Origin: Pelotomaculum propionicicum
GTDB taxonomy: Bacteria > Bacillota > Desulfotomaculia > Desulfotomaculales > Pelotomaculaceae
Assembly: GCF_004369225.1 (NCBI RefSeq)
Contig: NZ_QFFZ01000002.1
Span: 62,001 to 126,000, forward strand
DNA length: 64,000 nt
Direction of reading: 5' to 3'
Shown: piece after piece, positions 52,550 to 62,221 of the stretch
Layout of the letters: the number at the start of each line of letters is the position of its first letter
Position numbering within the stretch: the first letter of the stretch is position 1
The notes under the pieces: model-generated
What the model saw: only the letters and a program-made list of their open reading frames with translations
Database searches by the model: none
What the model was told of the DNA's origin: nothing
Program-made: the position numbers and the translations under genes

Positions 52550-54132
52550 TGGCGACTACCAGAAAAGACATTGAGGCCGCGCTTTGGAGAGGCGCGAACA
52601 CTTTCAGAGGGGCTATCGACGCGGCCAACTATAAAGATTACATCCTGCCCATGCTTTTCGTTAAATATCTAAGCGACACCTATCTGGAAAACGTCGAAGA
52701 ACTCAGAAAAAAGTACGATAATCCGGTACGTCTGGAAAGAGCGATAAGCAGGCTCCCCTTTGTCATCAAGGAAGAACACAGCTTCAACTGGCTTTATGAC
52801 AAAAGATACGGCGACAACCTGGGAGAGCTTGTCAACACGGCTTTGCGCGGCATAGAAGACGACAATCCTTCCCTGTTCACGGGGATATTCAGGAACATTG
52901 ACTTTAACAGTGAAGCCATGCTGGGCAATCAAAAGCAAAGAAACACCCGCCTGCGGGAGTTGCTGGAAGATTTCGAGTCCCTTGACCTGAGCCCTTCTTC
53001 CATCAAGCCCGAGGAAGGCAAGGTGGCCGCGGACACCATAGGCGAAGCGTACGAATATATGATCGGTGAGTTTGCCAGCCAGGCCGGCAAAAAAGCCGGT
53101 TCCTTCTTTACGCCCTCCGAAGTGTCGGAACTGATGGCCCGCATTGTCGACCCGAAAATAAGCGACACCATGTACGACCCCACCTGCGGCTCCGGCTCCC
53201 TGCTCATAAAAACCGGGAAAACCGCCCAGGCCAAGGAAAACAACGAGATAAAAAAACTTGCCCTGTACGGCCAGGAAATGAACGGCTCCTCCTGGTCAAT
53301 GGCCAAAATGAACATGTTTCTCCATCAGATCATGGACGCCAGGATCGAATGGGGCGATACCCTGGCCAACCCCCTGCACCTGGACCCGGACGGCAATCTC
53401 ATGCAGTTTGACGTCATCGTTGCCAACATGCCTTTTTCGCAGGATAAATGGGCCGCGGGTTTTAACACCGGCGGCGAGGTGACCGGCAAAGGCAAAGAAT
53501 TCAAGATGGAAGCGTCGCTTGACAGGCACCACCGCTTTGACTGGGGTGTGCCCCCTGCCAGCAAGGGCGACTGGGCGTTTTTGCTGCACATGATCGCCAG
53601 CCTCAAGAGCGGCGGCAGGATTGCCGCCGTCGCTCCCCACGGCGTTTTGTTCAGGGGCGCGTCGGAAAGCAGGATCAGACAGGCCGTAATCGAGAAAAAC
53701 CTGCTGGACGCGGTGATCGGCCTGCCCGCCAACCTGTTTTACGGCACCGGTATTCCGGCCTGCATCCTGGTTTTCAAAAAGAACCGCAACCGTGACGACG
53801 TCCTTTTTATCGACGCCTCCGGCAGGGACGAAAACGGCAGGCTCCGCTATAAAAAGGACAAGAACCAGAACAAGCTCGAAACAAAACATATCGAGGATAT
53901 TGTCAACGCCTACAAAAACCGGGCGGATATCAAAAAATTCGCCCACGTGGCCGGCGTCGACGAAATCAAGGCCAACCAATACAACCTGAATATCCCCCGT
54001 TATGTTGATACCTTTGAAGAAGAAGCGCTGGTGGATATTGAAGAGGTTAAAACCAATATCGCCAACATCCAGAAGGAACTTGCCGAAGTCGAGGCCCAAA
54101 TGGCCGTATATCTGAAGGAGTTGGGACTGTGA
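52546..54132 (+). CDS. hsdM: type I restriction-modification methyltransferase subunit HsdM
   Basis: 528 residues. N-terminal HsdM_N (NTFRGAIDAANYKDYILPML) leads into the N6_Mtase domain: motif I MYDPTCGSGSLLIKTG and motif IV VIVANMPFSQDKW, an NMPF form of NPPF. A C-terminal coiled coil (EVKTNIANIQKELAEVEAQM) contacts HsdS. It methylates adenine with the specificity subunit. Confidence 0.95.
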   Translation: MMATTRKDIEAALWRGANTFRGAIDAANYKDYILPMLFVKYLSDTYLENVEELRKKYDNPVRLERAISRLPFVIKEEHSFNWLYDKRYGDNLGELVNTALRGIEDDNPSLFTGIFRNIDFNSEAMLGNQKQRNTRLRELLEDFESLDLSPSSIKPEEGKVAADTIGEAYEYMIGEFASQAGKKAGSFFTPSEVSELMARIVDPKISDTMYDPTCGSGSLLIKTGKTAQAKENNEIKKLALYGQEMNGSSWSMAKMNMFLHQIMDARIEWGDTLANPLHLDPDGNLMQFDVIVANMPFSQDKWAAGFNTGGEVTGKGKEFKMEASLDRHHRFDWGVPPASKGDWAFLLHMIASLKSGGRIAAVAPHGVLFRGASESRIRQAVIEKNLLDAVIGLPANLFYGTGIPACILVFKKNRNRDDVLFIDASGRDENGRLRYKKDKNQNKLETKHIEDIVNAYKNRADIKKFAHVAGVDEIKANQYNLNIPRYVDTFEEEALVDIEEVKTNIANIQKELAEVEAQMAVYLKELGL

Positions 54133-54146
54133 GCAATATCTATCAT

Positions 54147-54166
54147 TTTTCGTGACGTCACGAAAA
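54147..54166. promoter_or_regulatory. perfect 20-bp palindrome between hsdM and hsdS
   Basis: TTTTCGTGACGTCACGAAAA, 15 nt after the hsdM stop and 50 nt before hsdS; outer TCAT/ATGA extend it past one extra base. It could be a dimeric regulator's operator, an attenuating hairpin that limits S relative to M, or a mobile-element scar. Confidence 0.6.
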
Positions 54167-54216
54167 TGACCGGGCTTACATTTAATGCACTATGAGACAT
54201 TGAACAGGTGGGAGCT

Positions 54217-55455
54217 ATGAGCGTTGCCAAGTTGAGTTATGACTATAATGACTATTCTTTTCCGGAAGACTGGGAGGAATACAGGTTAAGCCAATTGCTG
54301 GAGGTTGTGGAGAGGCCGGTTGATTTAACGGATGACCAGGAATATGACCTCATTACAATTAAACGAAATTTTGGAGGAATTGAAAGCCGGGGTAAACTGG
54401 CCGGTGAAAGAATCCTCGTTAAAAGTCAGTTTGAAATACGTGAAGGAGATTTTATTATTTCAAAAAGACAGATAGTTCACGGAGCGTGTGCTGTCGTCTC
54501 CAAGAAGCATGAAGGGGCGACCGTATCCAACGAATATGATGTAATGAACTGCAACAACAGGGTATTGCCGTCATTTTTTGATTATTATGTGCAATTGCCT
54601 TTTATGAGAAGATTTTTTTATATTGCCAGCGATGGTGTCCATATTGAAAAATTACGTTTTAAAACGCGAGATTGGTTAAGACAAAAAGTTCGTGTTCCTT
54701 CAATTATAGAACAACAAAAAATAGTTAAGGTTCTCTCAACCTGGAACAGGGCCATCGAATTGGAAGAACGGCTTATCTCCGAGAAAAAGCAGCAGAAAAA
54801 ATGGCTGATGCAAAACCTGCTCACAGGCAAAAAACGCCTTCCCGGCTTTACGGAAGGATGGCAAGATATACGACTGGGGGATATTTGTAAAAATGTTTTG
54901 GGCGGAGGAACTCCGGCAAGAAATGTTAAAGGTTATTATAAAGGGAACATTCCATGGGTTACAGTTAAAGACTTAGATGGGGCAAAGCAAAAATACGACT
55001 CTATTGAACATATAAGCTTAGATGCGATCAGGCAAAGTGCCTCAAAAATCATACCAAAAGGGAATCTTATAGTATCAACCAGAATGGGGTTGGGACGGGG
55101 CTTCATTAACATGGTTGATATGGCAATCAATCAGGATATGAAAGGCATTATCCTTAATAGCACATCAGTATCTACTGAGTTTATATTTTATTGCTTTATT
55201 GAACTTGGCAACTATTTAGAAAGGTTAGGAAATGGTTCAACAGTCAAAGGTGTAGATTTGTCAACACTACTCAACTTGATAATTAACCTCCCTCCCCTCC
55301 CCGAACAAACCGCCATCGCCGAAATCCTATCCACCGCCGACCGTGAAATTGACCTGCATGAAAAGCAACTTGAAGAGCTCAAAAAGCAGAAAAAAGCCCT
55401 GATGCAGTTGCTGCTGACAGGTATTGTGAGAGTAAATGCACAGGAGGTGTCTTGA
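54217..55455 (+). CDS. hsdS: type I restriction-modification specificity subunit HsdS
   Basis: 412 residues from ATG 54217 (AGGTGGGAG before). Two TRDs are each followed by a conserved helix: VPSIIEQQKIVKVLSTWNRA near 170 and LPPLPEQTAIAEILSTADRE near 370. The second TRD opens IRLGDICKNVLGGGTPARNV. HsdS chooses the bipartite target for HsdM and HsdR. Confidence 0.95.
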   Translation: MSVAKLSYDYNDYSFPEDWEEYRLSQLLEVVERPVDLTDDQEYDLITIKRNFGGIESRGKLAGERILVKSQFEIREGDFIISKRQIVHGACAVVSKKHEGATVSNEYDVMNCNNRVLPSFFDYYVQLPFMRRFFYIASDGVHIEKLRFKTRDWLRQKVRVPSIIEQQKIVKVLSTWNRAIELEERLISEKKQQKKWLMQNLLTGKKRLPGFTEGWQDIRLGDICKNVLGGGTPARNVKGYYKGNIPWVTVKDLDGAKQKYDSIEHISLDAIRQSASKIIPKGNLIVSTRMGLGRGFINMVDMAINQDMKGIILNSTSVSTEFIFYCFIELGNYLERLGNGSTVKGVDLSTLLNLIINLPPLPEQTAIAEILSTADREIDLHEKQLEELKKQKKALMQLLLTGIVRVNAQEVS

Positions 55456-58400
55456 TGCCCTACCATACCATTTTCGACGAGCGCCCGGAAAGCCAGGACC
55501 GGGCGATAAAAGTATTGGAGAAACTAGGCTATCAATACATACCCCGTTCGCAGGCGGAGATCTTGCGCGGGCGGCTTTCCAACGTGCTGTTCCCCGAGGT
55601 TTTACGTGAGTTTATGCAACGCCAGTCTTTCGTATACAGGGGTAAGCGGACGCCTTTCTCCGGACGGTCTATCGGCAAGGCGATTAACGATATTGACGCG
55701 CCGCTTATTTCCGGCTTGATGCCGGCAAGCAAAACCATCTATGATATGCTCCTCTCCGGCAACAGCTACGAGGAGGAGCTGTTCGACGGCGGCCGCCAGT
55801 CTTTCGACTTGAAGTTTATCGACTGGGAGCAGCCGGAAAACAATATCTGGCAGGTAACGGACGAATTCTCAGTGGAACGGTCGAACGGCAAGTATGCCCG
55901 CCCGGATATCGTGCTGCTCGTCAACGGCATTCCCCTGGTGGTGATCGAGTGTAAAAAATCCGGCGTTGATGTGAAAAAAGGTGTTGCCCAAATTGTGCGC
56001 AACTGGCAACCCGAATTTATCCCCCACCTGTTCAAATTTGCCCAGGTTGTCATGGCCATAAACCCCAACTCTGTTAAATACGGCACCTGCGGCACGCTTC
56101 CCGAGTACTTCAGTGTATGGCGGGAAAAAGACTACATCTGGCAGCAGGAAAAATGCAATAAAGTCAGTCCGGACGGGCAAGTAATTGAGCAGGACAGGGC
56201 TATAGTTTCCTTGCTCTCAAAAGAGAGGTTATTGGAAATAATTCGTTATTTTATCCTGTATGACAACAATATAAAGAAAATTGCCCGGTACCAGCAGTAT
56301 TTCGGCATTCAAACAGCGATGAAACGCATAAAAGGCACAGATGACAGGAATACGAAAAACGGTGTGATCTGGCATACGCAGGGCAGCGGTAAATCCCTTA
56401 CCATGGTCATGCTGGTTAAAAGAATTATTGCTGACCCGGACATTAAAAACCCTCGTTTTGTGCTTGTCAACGACCGGATCAATCTGGATAAACAGCTAAG
56501 AGACAATTTCTCCAAAACACAGCTCAGCCCGGCCCGGGCCAAAACAGGCAAAGGCTTGATCAGCCTGTTGAATGACAAAGGCGAAACCGTCATTACCACC
56601 CTTATTCATAAATTTGATAAGGCGGCCAAAAGCAGGATTCAAATCAAAGACACCAATATTTTCCTGTTGGTGGACGAGAGTCACCGCACCCACTACGGCC
56701 AGCTTCACAACTTCATGGTTGATGTGCTGCCGAACGCGATAAAGATAGGATTTACCGGCACACCCCTGCTAAAAAAAGACAAGTTCAACACATACGCGCG
56801 GTTTGGGCCGCTCATTGACAGTTACCCTATTGACAGGGCTGTCGAAGACGGTGTCATTGTTCCCCTGGTCTATGAGGGCAGGATCATTCCACAGGATGTG
56901 GCCGGCGAGAAGATTGACGATTATCTTAAATATATTATCGCGCCGCTTAATCAGGAGCAGCAAGAAGACATGAAGCGCAAATGGAGCCGGTTTCTGCCCC
57001 TGGCCCAGACCCGCCAGCGTATAGACATGGTGGCTTTTGATATTCATGAACACTTCATGAGTTATGCCAGGCCAAAAGGGTTTAAGGCCATGGCCGCGGC
57101 CTCATCCCGTCCGGCTGCGATTGACCTGCACAAATCAATAAGGAAGCTTGGTGGAATAAAAACAGCGGTAGTGATATCACCGGAAAGCGTTAAAGAAGAT
57201 GATGAGCTTACCAGCGAAAATAAGGAGAAAATCAGGTCCTTTTTTAAAGAAGAGGTGGAGCCTCTTTTTGGCAATAACTATGAGGAATACGAGGACTGGG
57301 CCAAAAACAGCTTCATCAGCGGCGAAGATGTGGATATGCTTATCGTGAAAGATAAGCTTCTAACCGGCTTTGACGCGCCGGTCGCCGCCGTGCTGTACGT
57401 GGATAAACCTATGAAGGAACATTCGCTGCTGCAGGCAATAGCCCGTGTCAACCGCGTATATCCCGGCAAAGACTTTGGACTTATTGTGGATTACTGGGGT
57501 ATTTTCAATAAGCTTAATACCGCCATGGATATGTATTCAGATGTGAAATCCGGCATGAACGGATATGATCGGGCTGACATAGAAGACGCCATTCTTGGCG
57601 CCGGTGACCAAAAGCTCAAGTTGGCAAAGGCGCATAAGGAATTATGGACAATCTTTGAGGGAACTGATTTTGATCAAAACAGTTCCGAAGGCTGGCAGAG
57701 CGTCTTAGAAGAGCATAATTTAAGAAAAATGTTCTATGAAAAGCTGTCAATATTTTCCCGTTTGCTGGATTTGGCGATGGGAAGCTATGCCTTGTATCAT
57801 GCCGTCGGCTATGACCAGGTCCAAAGATATAAGGAAGACTTGCTTCATTTTCAAAAACTTCGCGGGGCGGTTATGCTCCGTTACAATGAAAAAACTGATT
57901 TTAGCAAATATGAAGACAGCGTAAGAAGCCTGCTGAATAACTTTGTGCTTTCCGAACCAAGCCAGATTATTGTTGAACCTGTTTCAATCCACGACACCGA
58001 AGGGATGAAAGAGCAGCTTGCCAGGCTGGACAGCAAAGCGGCCAAAGGCGATGCTATTCGCACCCGTATGATTGGAGAGTTGGAAACCTGCCGTTATGAT
58101 GACCCTTTACTGTACAAAAAGTTTTCCGAGCAGGTTAAAGAAACCCTTGCTGAATACAAGGCGTCAAGGAATGATGACTCCTATCTTAATAAAATGGAGA
58201 AAATGGCGGATGACTTTAAAAGGGGTTATACCGGCCACCATTACCCCGCCTGCATAGACAATGACAGTGATGCGAAAGCTTTTTACGGTTCAATTCGCAA
58301 TATCATTGCCGGGGCGACAAATCATATCTCGCCGGAAATGGATGAAGCCATGGGGCAATTGGCTAGCGGGGTTAAAACTGCTATAGCCAACCGGGCCAAG

Positions 58401-58559
58401 GTGGATTGGCGGTTTAATGTTGCGGTCCATAAAGATATGGAGCAAGCGCTCGACGATCTTATCTGGGATTTTACTGAAGAACATGAGCTGAAACTTCCTG
58501 TTGAAAAAATTGACCTTATGCTGGAAGGACTAATGAAAACAGCATTGAGCAGGTATTAA
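55455..58559 (+). CDS. hsdR: type I restriction endonuclease subunit HsdR
   Basis: 1034 residues from ATG 55455, overlapping the hsdS stop (TGATG) with GGAGG before. The nuclease domain has ARPDIVLLVNGIPLVVIECK, the PD-ExK motif. The translocase has motif I IWHTQGSGKSLTM, a DESH box (LLVDESHRTHYG) and IGFTGTPLLKKD. The helical C-terminus contacts HsdM/S. It translocates and cuts foreign DNA. Confidence 0.96.
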   Translation: MPYHTIFDERPESQDRAIKVLEKLGYQYIPRSQAEILRGRLSNVLFPEVLREFMQRQSFVYRGKRTPFSGRSIGKAINDIDAPLISGLMPASKTIYDMLLSGNSYEEELFDGGRQSFDLKFIDWEQPENNIWQVTDEFSVERSNGKYARPDIVLLVNGIPLVVIECKKSGVDVKKGVAQIVRNWQPEFIPHLFKFAQVVMAINPNSVKYGTCGTLPEYFSVWREKDYIWQQEKCNKVSPDGQVIEQDRAIVSLLSKERLLEIIRYFILYDNNIKKIARYQQYFGIQTAMKRIKGTDDRNTKNGVIWHTQGSGKSLTMVMLVKRIIADPDIKNPRFVLVNDRINLDKQLRDNFSKTQLSPARAKTGKGLISLLNDKGETVITTLIHKFDKAAKSRIQIKDTNIFLLVDESHRTHYGQLHNFMVDVLPNAIKIGFTGTPLLKKDKFNTYARFGPLIDSYPIDRAVEDGVIVPLVYEGRIIPQDVAGEKIDDYLKYIIAPLNQEQQEDMKRKWSRFLPLAQTRQRIDMVAFDIHEHFMSYARPKGFKAMAAASSRPAAIDLHKSIRKLGGIKTAVVISPESVKEDDELTSENKEKIRSFFKEEVEPLFGNNYEEYEDWAKNSFISGEDVDMLIVKDKLLTGFDAPVAAVLYVDKPMKEHSLLQAIARVNRVYPGKDFGLIVDYWGIFNKLNTAMDMYSDVKSGMNGYDRADIEDAILGAGDQKLKLAKAHKELWTIFEGTDFDQNSSEGWQSVLEEHNLRKMFYEKLSIFSRLLDLAMGSYALYHAVGYDQVQRYKEDLLHFQKLRGAVMLRYNEKTDFSKYEDSVRSLLNNFVLSEPSQIIVEPVSIHDTEGMKEQLARLDSKAAKGDAIRTRMIGELETCRYDDPLLYKKFSEQVKETLAEYKASRNDDSYLNKMEKMADDFKRGYTGHHYPACIDNDSDAKAFYGSIRNIIAGATNHISPEMDEAMGQLASGVKTAIANRAKVDWRFNVAVHKDMEQALDDLIWDFTEEHELKLPVEKIDLMLEGLMKTALSRY

Positions 58560-58563
58560 AAAT

Positions 58564-59295
58564 ATGAATATAAAAAAACTTTGCCTGACAAGGCCACTGA
58601 GCGATATTGAAGTGATTATTGAGCGTAAAAGTGTAAAAAAAATCCGGCTCAAGGTGTTTCCCAACGGTATCGTAAAACTGTCCGCGCCACTTGGCGTACC
58701 GGACACATGCATCAGTGATTTTCTTAAAAGTAAAACCAAGTGGATTGAAAAGTCCTTAAATTACTTCAAAGACACATGGGCTATTGAATCTGAAGCAAGA
58801 ATACAAAACGGGGCATCCACCCGTGTTTTGGGCAGGCAAATCAGGATCATCGTCAATAAAGCGAAAACATACAAAATAGAACAAAAGGAAGGCTGTGTTT
58901 ACATACAATCCCCAGCTGCCGGGGATAAACAAGCTTTAATAAAACAATTTGAGCGCTGGTGGCAAAAACAGAGCAGGTCATATTTTTTAGTGGTCATAGA
59001 TAAGTTTTATCCGGTTATCGCCAAACATGACATTGACAGACCGGCTCTTCAGGTTAGAAAGATGAAAACTCTCTGGGGCAGCTGCTCCAGGAAGCACGGC
59101 AAGATCAATCTGAATTACTATTTGTACAAAGCTCCGCCGCCCTGTATTGATTATGTTGTTTTACACGAGCTGACACACTTTCTCTATCCCAAACATAATA
59201 AAGATTTTTATGAATTTCTGACCGTGCATATGCCGGATTGGCAAGAGCGTAAAAGAATTCTTGATCACGAGATAGTAAAAGGGCTGGGGTACTGA
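58564..59295 (+). CDS. YgjP/DUF45-type zinc metalloprotease
   Basis: 243 residues starting 4 nt after hsdR. The motif LHELTHFLYPKHNKDF (HExxH plus His) and the preceding MKTLWGSCSRKHGKINLNYY are typical of the WGSC/YgjP family. Such genes often close type I R-M operons. Their role there is unproven; control of subunit levels or DNA-protein crosslink repair have been suggested. Confidence 0.88.
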   Translation: MNIKKLCLTRPLSDIEVIIERKSVKKIRLKVFPNGIVKLSAPLGVPDTCISDFLKSKTKWIEKSLNYFKDTWAIESEARIQNGASTRVLGRQIRIIVNKAKTYKIEQKEGCVYIQSPAAGDKQALIKQFERWWQKQSRSYFLVVIDKFYPVIAKHDIDRPALQVRKMKTLWGSCSRKHGKINLNYYLYKAPPPCIDYVVLHELTHFLYPKHNKDFYEFLTVHMPDWQERKRILDHEIVKGLGY

Positions 59296-59555
59296 TCAGA
59301 GATAAACAAGCGGGCGGCTGTTGTTTCGGGTTAGATAACGCGAGAACACTTTTTATGCAATTAGTCTTGAGATTAAAACCTACTTTGAGAGCATGGCTAT
59401 AAATGATGGGTATCTCCCACCGGCAATATCTAACTGAGAATTCCCTGCTCTCACGAACGCCTGGTATAGCCTCTTCTTACCTAATGGCAGTCTTAGCATT
59501 TACATGCCATCGACACTACCCCCTGTTTAATCCTGTCTCACCCCCGTCACTTGTC

Positions 59556-60419
59556 TCATAAACTGGTCATTTTAGAGGATGATACCCAAAAAGCAACCGA
59601 CTGGCCGTTCTTTTTAGAAAAAGCAGAGGCTAGACTGGCCATATTAATTAAGTCATCGACAGTGGCAGAAAAATGGGATTCCTTGCGTACTCCATTTCTC
59701 TGTCCACCTGCTATGCCGGCGGCCACAGTTATAGGAACGCCCTCCTCTTTTGTCGCATTAGCCATCTCTTCTACTACTTTAGCTGCCCATGCTCCGGCAG
59801 TTTCTTTTTTTTCGGTTGTAACAACAATAAACTCATCTCCGGCATAGCGCCCCGGAAAATATAGGCTGTTCAGTGTATTTTTGTTCAAAATCCGACTAAT
59901 TATTTTGAGGCAGCGGTCTCCATGCACATGGCCATAGGTCTTGTTAATCAAGCCAAAGTCGTTTAAATCAAAAAAGACGACTGTTAGTTCTTTTCCTTGT
60001 TTAAGGATATTTTCGGCTAACGCTCTTATATATGGTCCTGTCTTAAGATTGGTCAACGGGTCTGTATGTCTGCCCATTTCTACAAGAATATCAGTTTTTG
60101 TAATAATTCCAACCAGCCGGGAGTTTTCTAAAACCGGCAGCCTTTCAATTTTTTTATCTTCTATAATCTCTATTGCATCACACAAAAAAACATCTTTGGA
60201 GACATAAATTACATCTTTGGACATAGCATCCGCAACAATGCGATTGGGATGCGTTCGACGCACATCCCTGGACGTAATAATTCCACAAAGTTTTTCGTTA
60301 TCCAGGACAGGAAGTCCACCTATACCGTGTTTTTCCATTAAAAAGGCGGCTTTTCCCACACTATCCAGAATATTTACCGAAATCACAGGTGATGATATAA
60401 CATCGCAAACCTTAAGCAT
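59556..60419 (-). CDS. CBS-pair plus GGDEF diguanylate cyclase-type protein
   Basis: 287 residues. Two CBS motifs (residues ~5-55 and ~65-120: ISVNILDSVGKAAFLMEKHG; VLENSRLVGIITKTDILVE) precede a GGDEF domain with FFDLNDFGLINKTYGHVHGD and RYAGDEFIVV. AGDEF is a tolerated variant, so activity is likely. CBS pairs often sense adenine nucleotides, so c-di-GMP output may be linked to energy state. There is no membrane segment. Confidence 0.88.
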   Translation of the reverse strand: MLKVCDVISSPVISVNILDSVGKAAFLMEKHGIGGLPVLDNEKLCGIITSRDVRRTHPNRIVADAMSKDVIYVSKDVFLCDAIEIIEDKKIERLPVLENSRLVGIITKTDILVEMGRHTDPLTNLKTGPYIRALAENILKQGKELTVVFFDLNDFGLINKTYGHVHGDRCLKIISRILNKNTLNSLYFPGRYAGDEFIVVTTEKKETAGAWAAKVVEEMANATKEEGVPITVAAGIAGGQRNGVRKESHFSATVDDLINMASLASAFSKKNGQSVAFWVSSSKMTSL

Positions 60420-60790
60420 TAGAGTTCAACCTCAATGTTAATAGCTAAAACTATGTTTATCCGAGCCTTCAGAACCGACGTCTCAGAAGCGACCTTACAC
60501 CCTTCCTCCAAAATAATACTTAGCAGCTTTTCCCGGGTAAGCATTTTTGACAAAGACTTGCGAAAGACCACAGCTTCAAAAGATCCCTCTTCCACTTTGA
60601 AAATTTCATATTGTTCGGGACTTAATACGTCTATCATACGTTGTATGGCTTCGGGGCCTATTGGAGCTCTCCTGCCAATAAGCAGCACATCCTGGATAGG
60701 TGGTATTTCAAACTCAGAAAGCCTTATGGAAATGTGTGCCCTTCTTTCAGTTTCATTTAAACTGGTGGACTCCAATTTTAAAAACACCAT
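60419..60790 (-). CDS. conserved-looking hypothetical between HD and GGDEF genes
   Basis: 123 residues; its stop overlaps the CBS-GGDEF start and its ATG lies 38 nt inside the HD gene. Sequence IQDVLLIGRRAPIGPEAIQR and KARINIVLAINIEVEL suggests an alpha/beta fold. No family is recognised. Tight coupling with HD-GYP and GGDEF genes suggests a partner in cyclic-dinucleotide control. Confidence 0.6.
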   Translation of the reverse strand: MVFLKLESTSLNETERRAHISIRLSEFEIPPIQDVLLIGRRAPIGPEAIQRMIDVLSPEQYEIFKVEEGSFEAVVFRKSLSKMLTREKLLSIILEEGCKVASETSVLKARINIVLAINIEVEL

Positions 60791-61370
60791 CCTTGCCCAG
60801 TTGGTTAATTATTTTATCTGACAACTGAATAAACTTTCCCACTAAAAAGGGTTCGAACTGAGAGCCACTGCAACTTTCTAACTCTTTCAAACTCTGTTCC
60901 AAGTTCTTGCTTTCCTGATAGGGCCTATCCGAACTCATGGCTTCATAGGCGTCCGCTAAAGCAAGTAATTTTGCGCCAAGTGGTATTTTATTTCCTGGGA
61001 CTCCATAGTATCCATTACCGTCCCATCTTTCATGATGGTAATTTATCAGAGAAAGAAAAGATCGAGCCCAGGGATAAGGTGTAAGGATCTCGACACCTAG
61101 TACCGGATGTTTCTTTACGATTTTCCATTCTTCCTCAATTAATTTTTCTGATTTATTCAGTATCTTGATATCGATTTTGGTCTTTCCTATATCGTGAAGT
61201 AATCCAGCGTTTTTAATTAAAAATAGAAATATCTCTTCCTCCGGCAAGTTCAAGTAGTACGCAAAGCTGGCAGCAATTATCGCAACGTTAAGCGAATGTT
61301 GATAAATCTCATAACTGTAATCGGCAATATTCTTAACTAAAACACTTAATTCTTCAAGCAACAATTCCAT
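60753..61370 (-). CDS. HD-GYP-type phosphodiesterase
   Basis: About 205 residues from ATG 61370 (GGAAAGGGGC before). The frame stays open to GTG 61493, and that extension has a Cys cluster (CYDCQVAERNGIFFIC) that could be real. The HD-GYP core reads LLHDIGKTKI, KKHPVLGVEIL, HHERWDGNGYYGVPGNKIPL and GAKLLALADAYEAM, with GYY in place of GYP. It would cleave cyclic dinucleotides opposite the GGDEF partner. Confidence 0.85.
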   Translation of the reverse strand: MELLLEELSVLVKNIADYSYEIYQHSLNVAIIAASFAYYLNLPEEEIFLFLIKNAGLLHDIGKTKIDIKILNKSEKLIEEEWKIVKKHPVLGVEILTPYPWARSFLSLINYHHERWDGNGYYGVPGNKIPLGAKLLALADAYEAMSSDRPYQESKNLEQSLKELESCSGSQFEPFLVGKFIQLSDKIINQLGKDGVFKIGVHQFK

Positions 61371-61679
61371 GCCCCTTTCCTTATGTTGTGTTTTTTGTTT
61401 CGAAAAAGGGCAAATAAAAAATATACCATTTCTTTCCGCAACCTGACAATCATAGCAGCCGATCTGCTTTAGATTCACGGCTTTGTGTCCCACTCTTTCG
61501 AGGTGGTTTACCCTTTATAGAAACAGTAAATCTACTTATATATACATTCTTCAACAATTATACAACTATCTTTTTGCAATATCAATTGTATTACATAAAA
61601 ACAATTTATTGGTATAGTATTTGTACCATAAGGGCATTTTTTAAAATCAGATATTTCAACAAGGGGATTGTAAAATTAA

Positions 61680-62012
61680 ATGTCTGAATTATTAAGAATA
61701 TGCGGGAGAAATATTCGCCAATATCGCAAAAAAAAGGACCTAACCCTGGGCAAAATGTCCCGTGGTTTAGGTATCACCGGCGCTTATTTAGGTTACCTTG
61801 AAAGAGGACAGAGGAATCCATCGCTTTTAACTCTGGGGAAAATTGCAGATATATTGGAAATTTCACCGGATTTACTCCTGCGAAAGCCTCAAGATAAATT
61901 CGATGAGGCACTGAATGGACTACACGACTTGCTTGTTCAGTTCAAAGAAGTTGAACATGTTATTTTTTTAAAGGAAGTAATGGAATCATATTTGAGGCTG
62001 TTATTGAAATAA
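61680..62012 (+). CDS. SinR-like XRE regulator
   Basis: 110 residues. The HTH is IRQYRKKKDLTLGKMSRGLG, then TGAYLGYLERGQRNPSLLTL, followed by a helical tail (FKEVEHVIFLKEVMESYLRL) like SinR/SinI multimer helices. The site before the ATG is weak (AAGGGGAT at 11 nt). It is divergent from the HD-GYP operon and may control it. Confidence 0.8.
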   Translation: MSELLRICGRNIRQYRKKKDLTLGKMSRGLGITGAYLGYLERGQRNPSLLTLGKIADILEISPDLLLRKPQDKFDEALNGLHDLLVQFKEVEHVIFLKEVMESYLRLLLK

Positions 62013-62221
62013 CTTAATTTAAACAGGTTATTGTACAACTTTGTTTTTTTACTTTGAGCAGATGAACAACGGAATAATAAGGCTTGGGAGTGTTAATATT
62101 GGATACGAGTGGTATAACCCTTCCTCAGCAGTTAATAAGATAGGAATATTTTTATTATTTACTGGAAAAAATAAGTAAAATTTAATCTGTAAAAAACAGC
62201 CAATGGCCAATAACTTATAAG

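Noticed and set aside
53296-54099. 267-residue minus-strand frame opposite hsdM
   Set aside because: Antisense shadow of a well-supported methyltransferase gene; no start site or domain.
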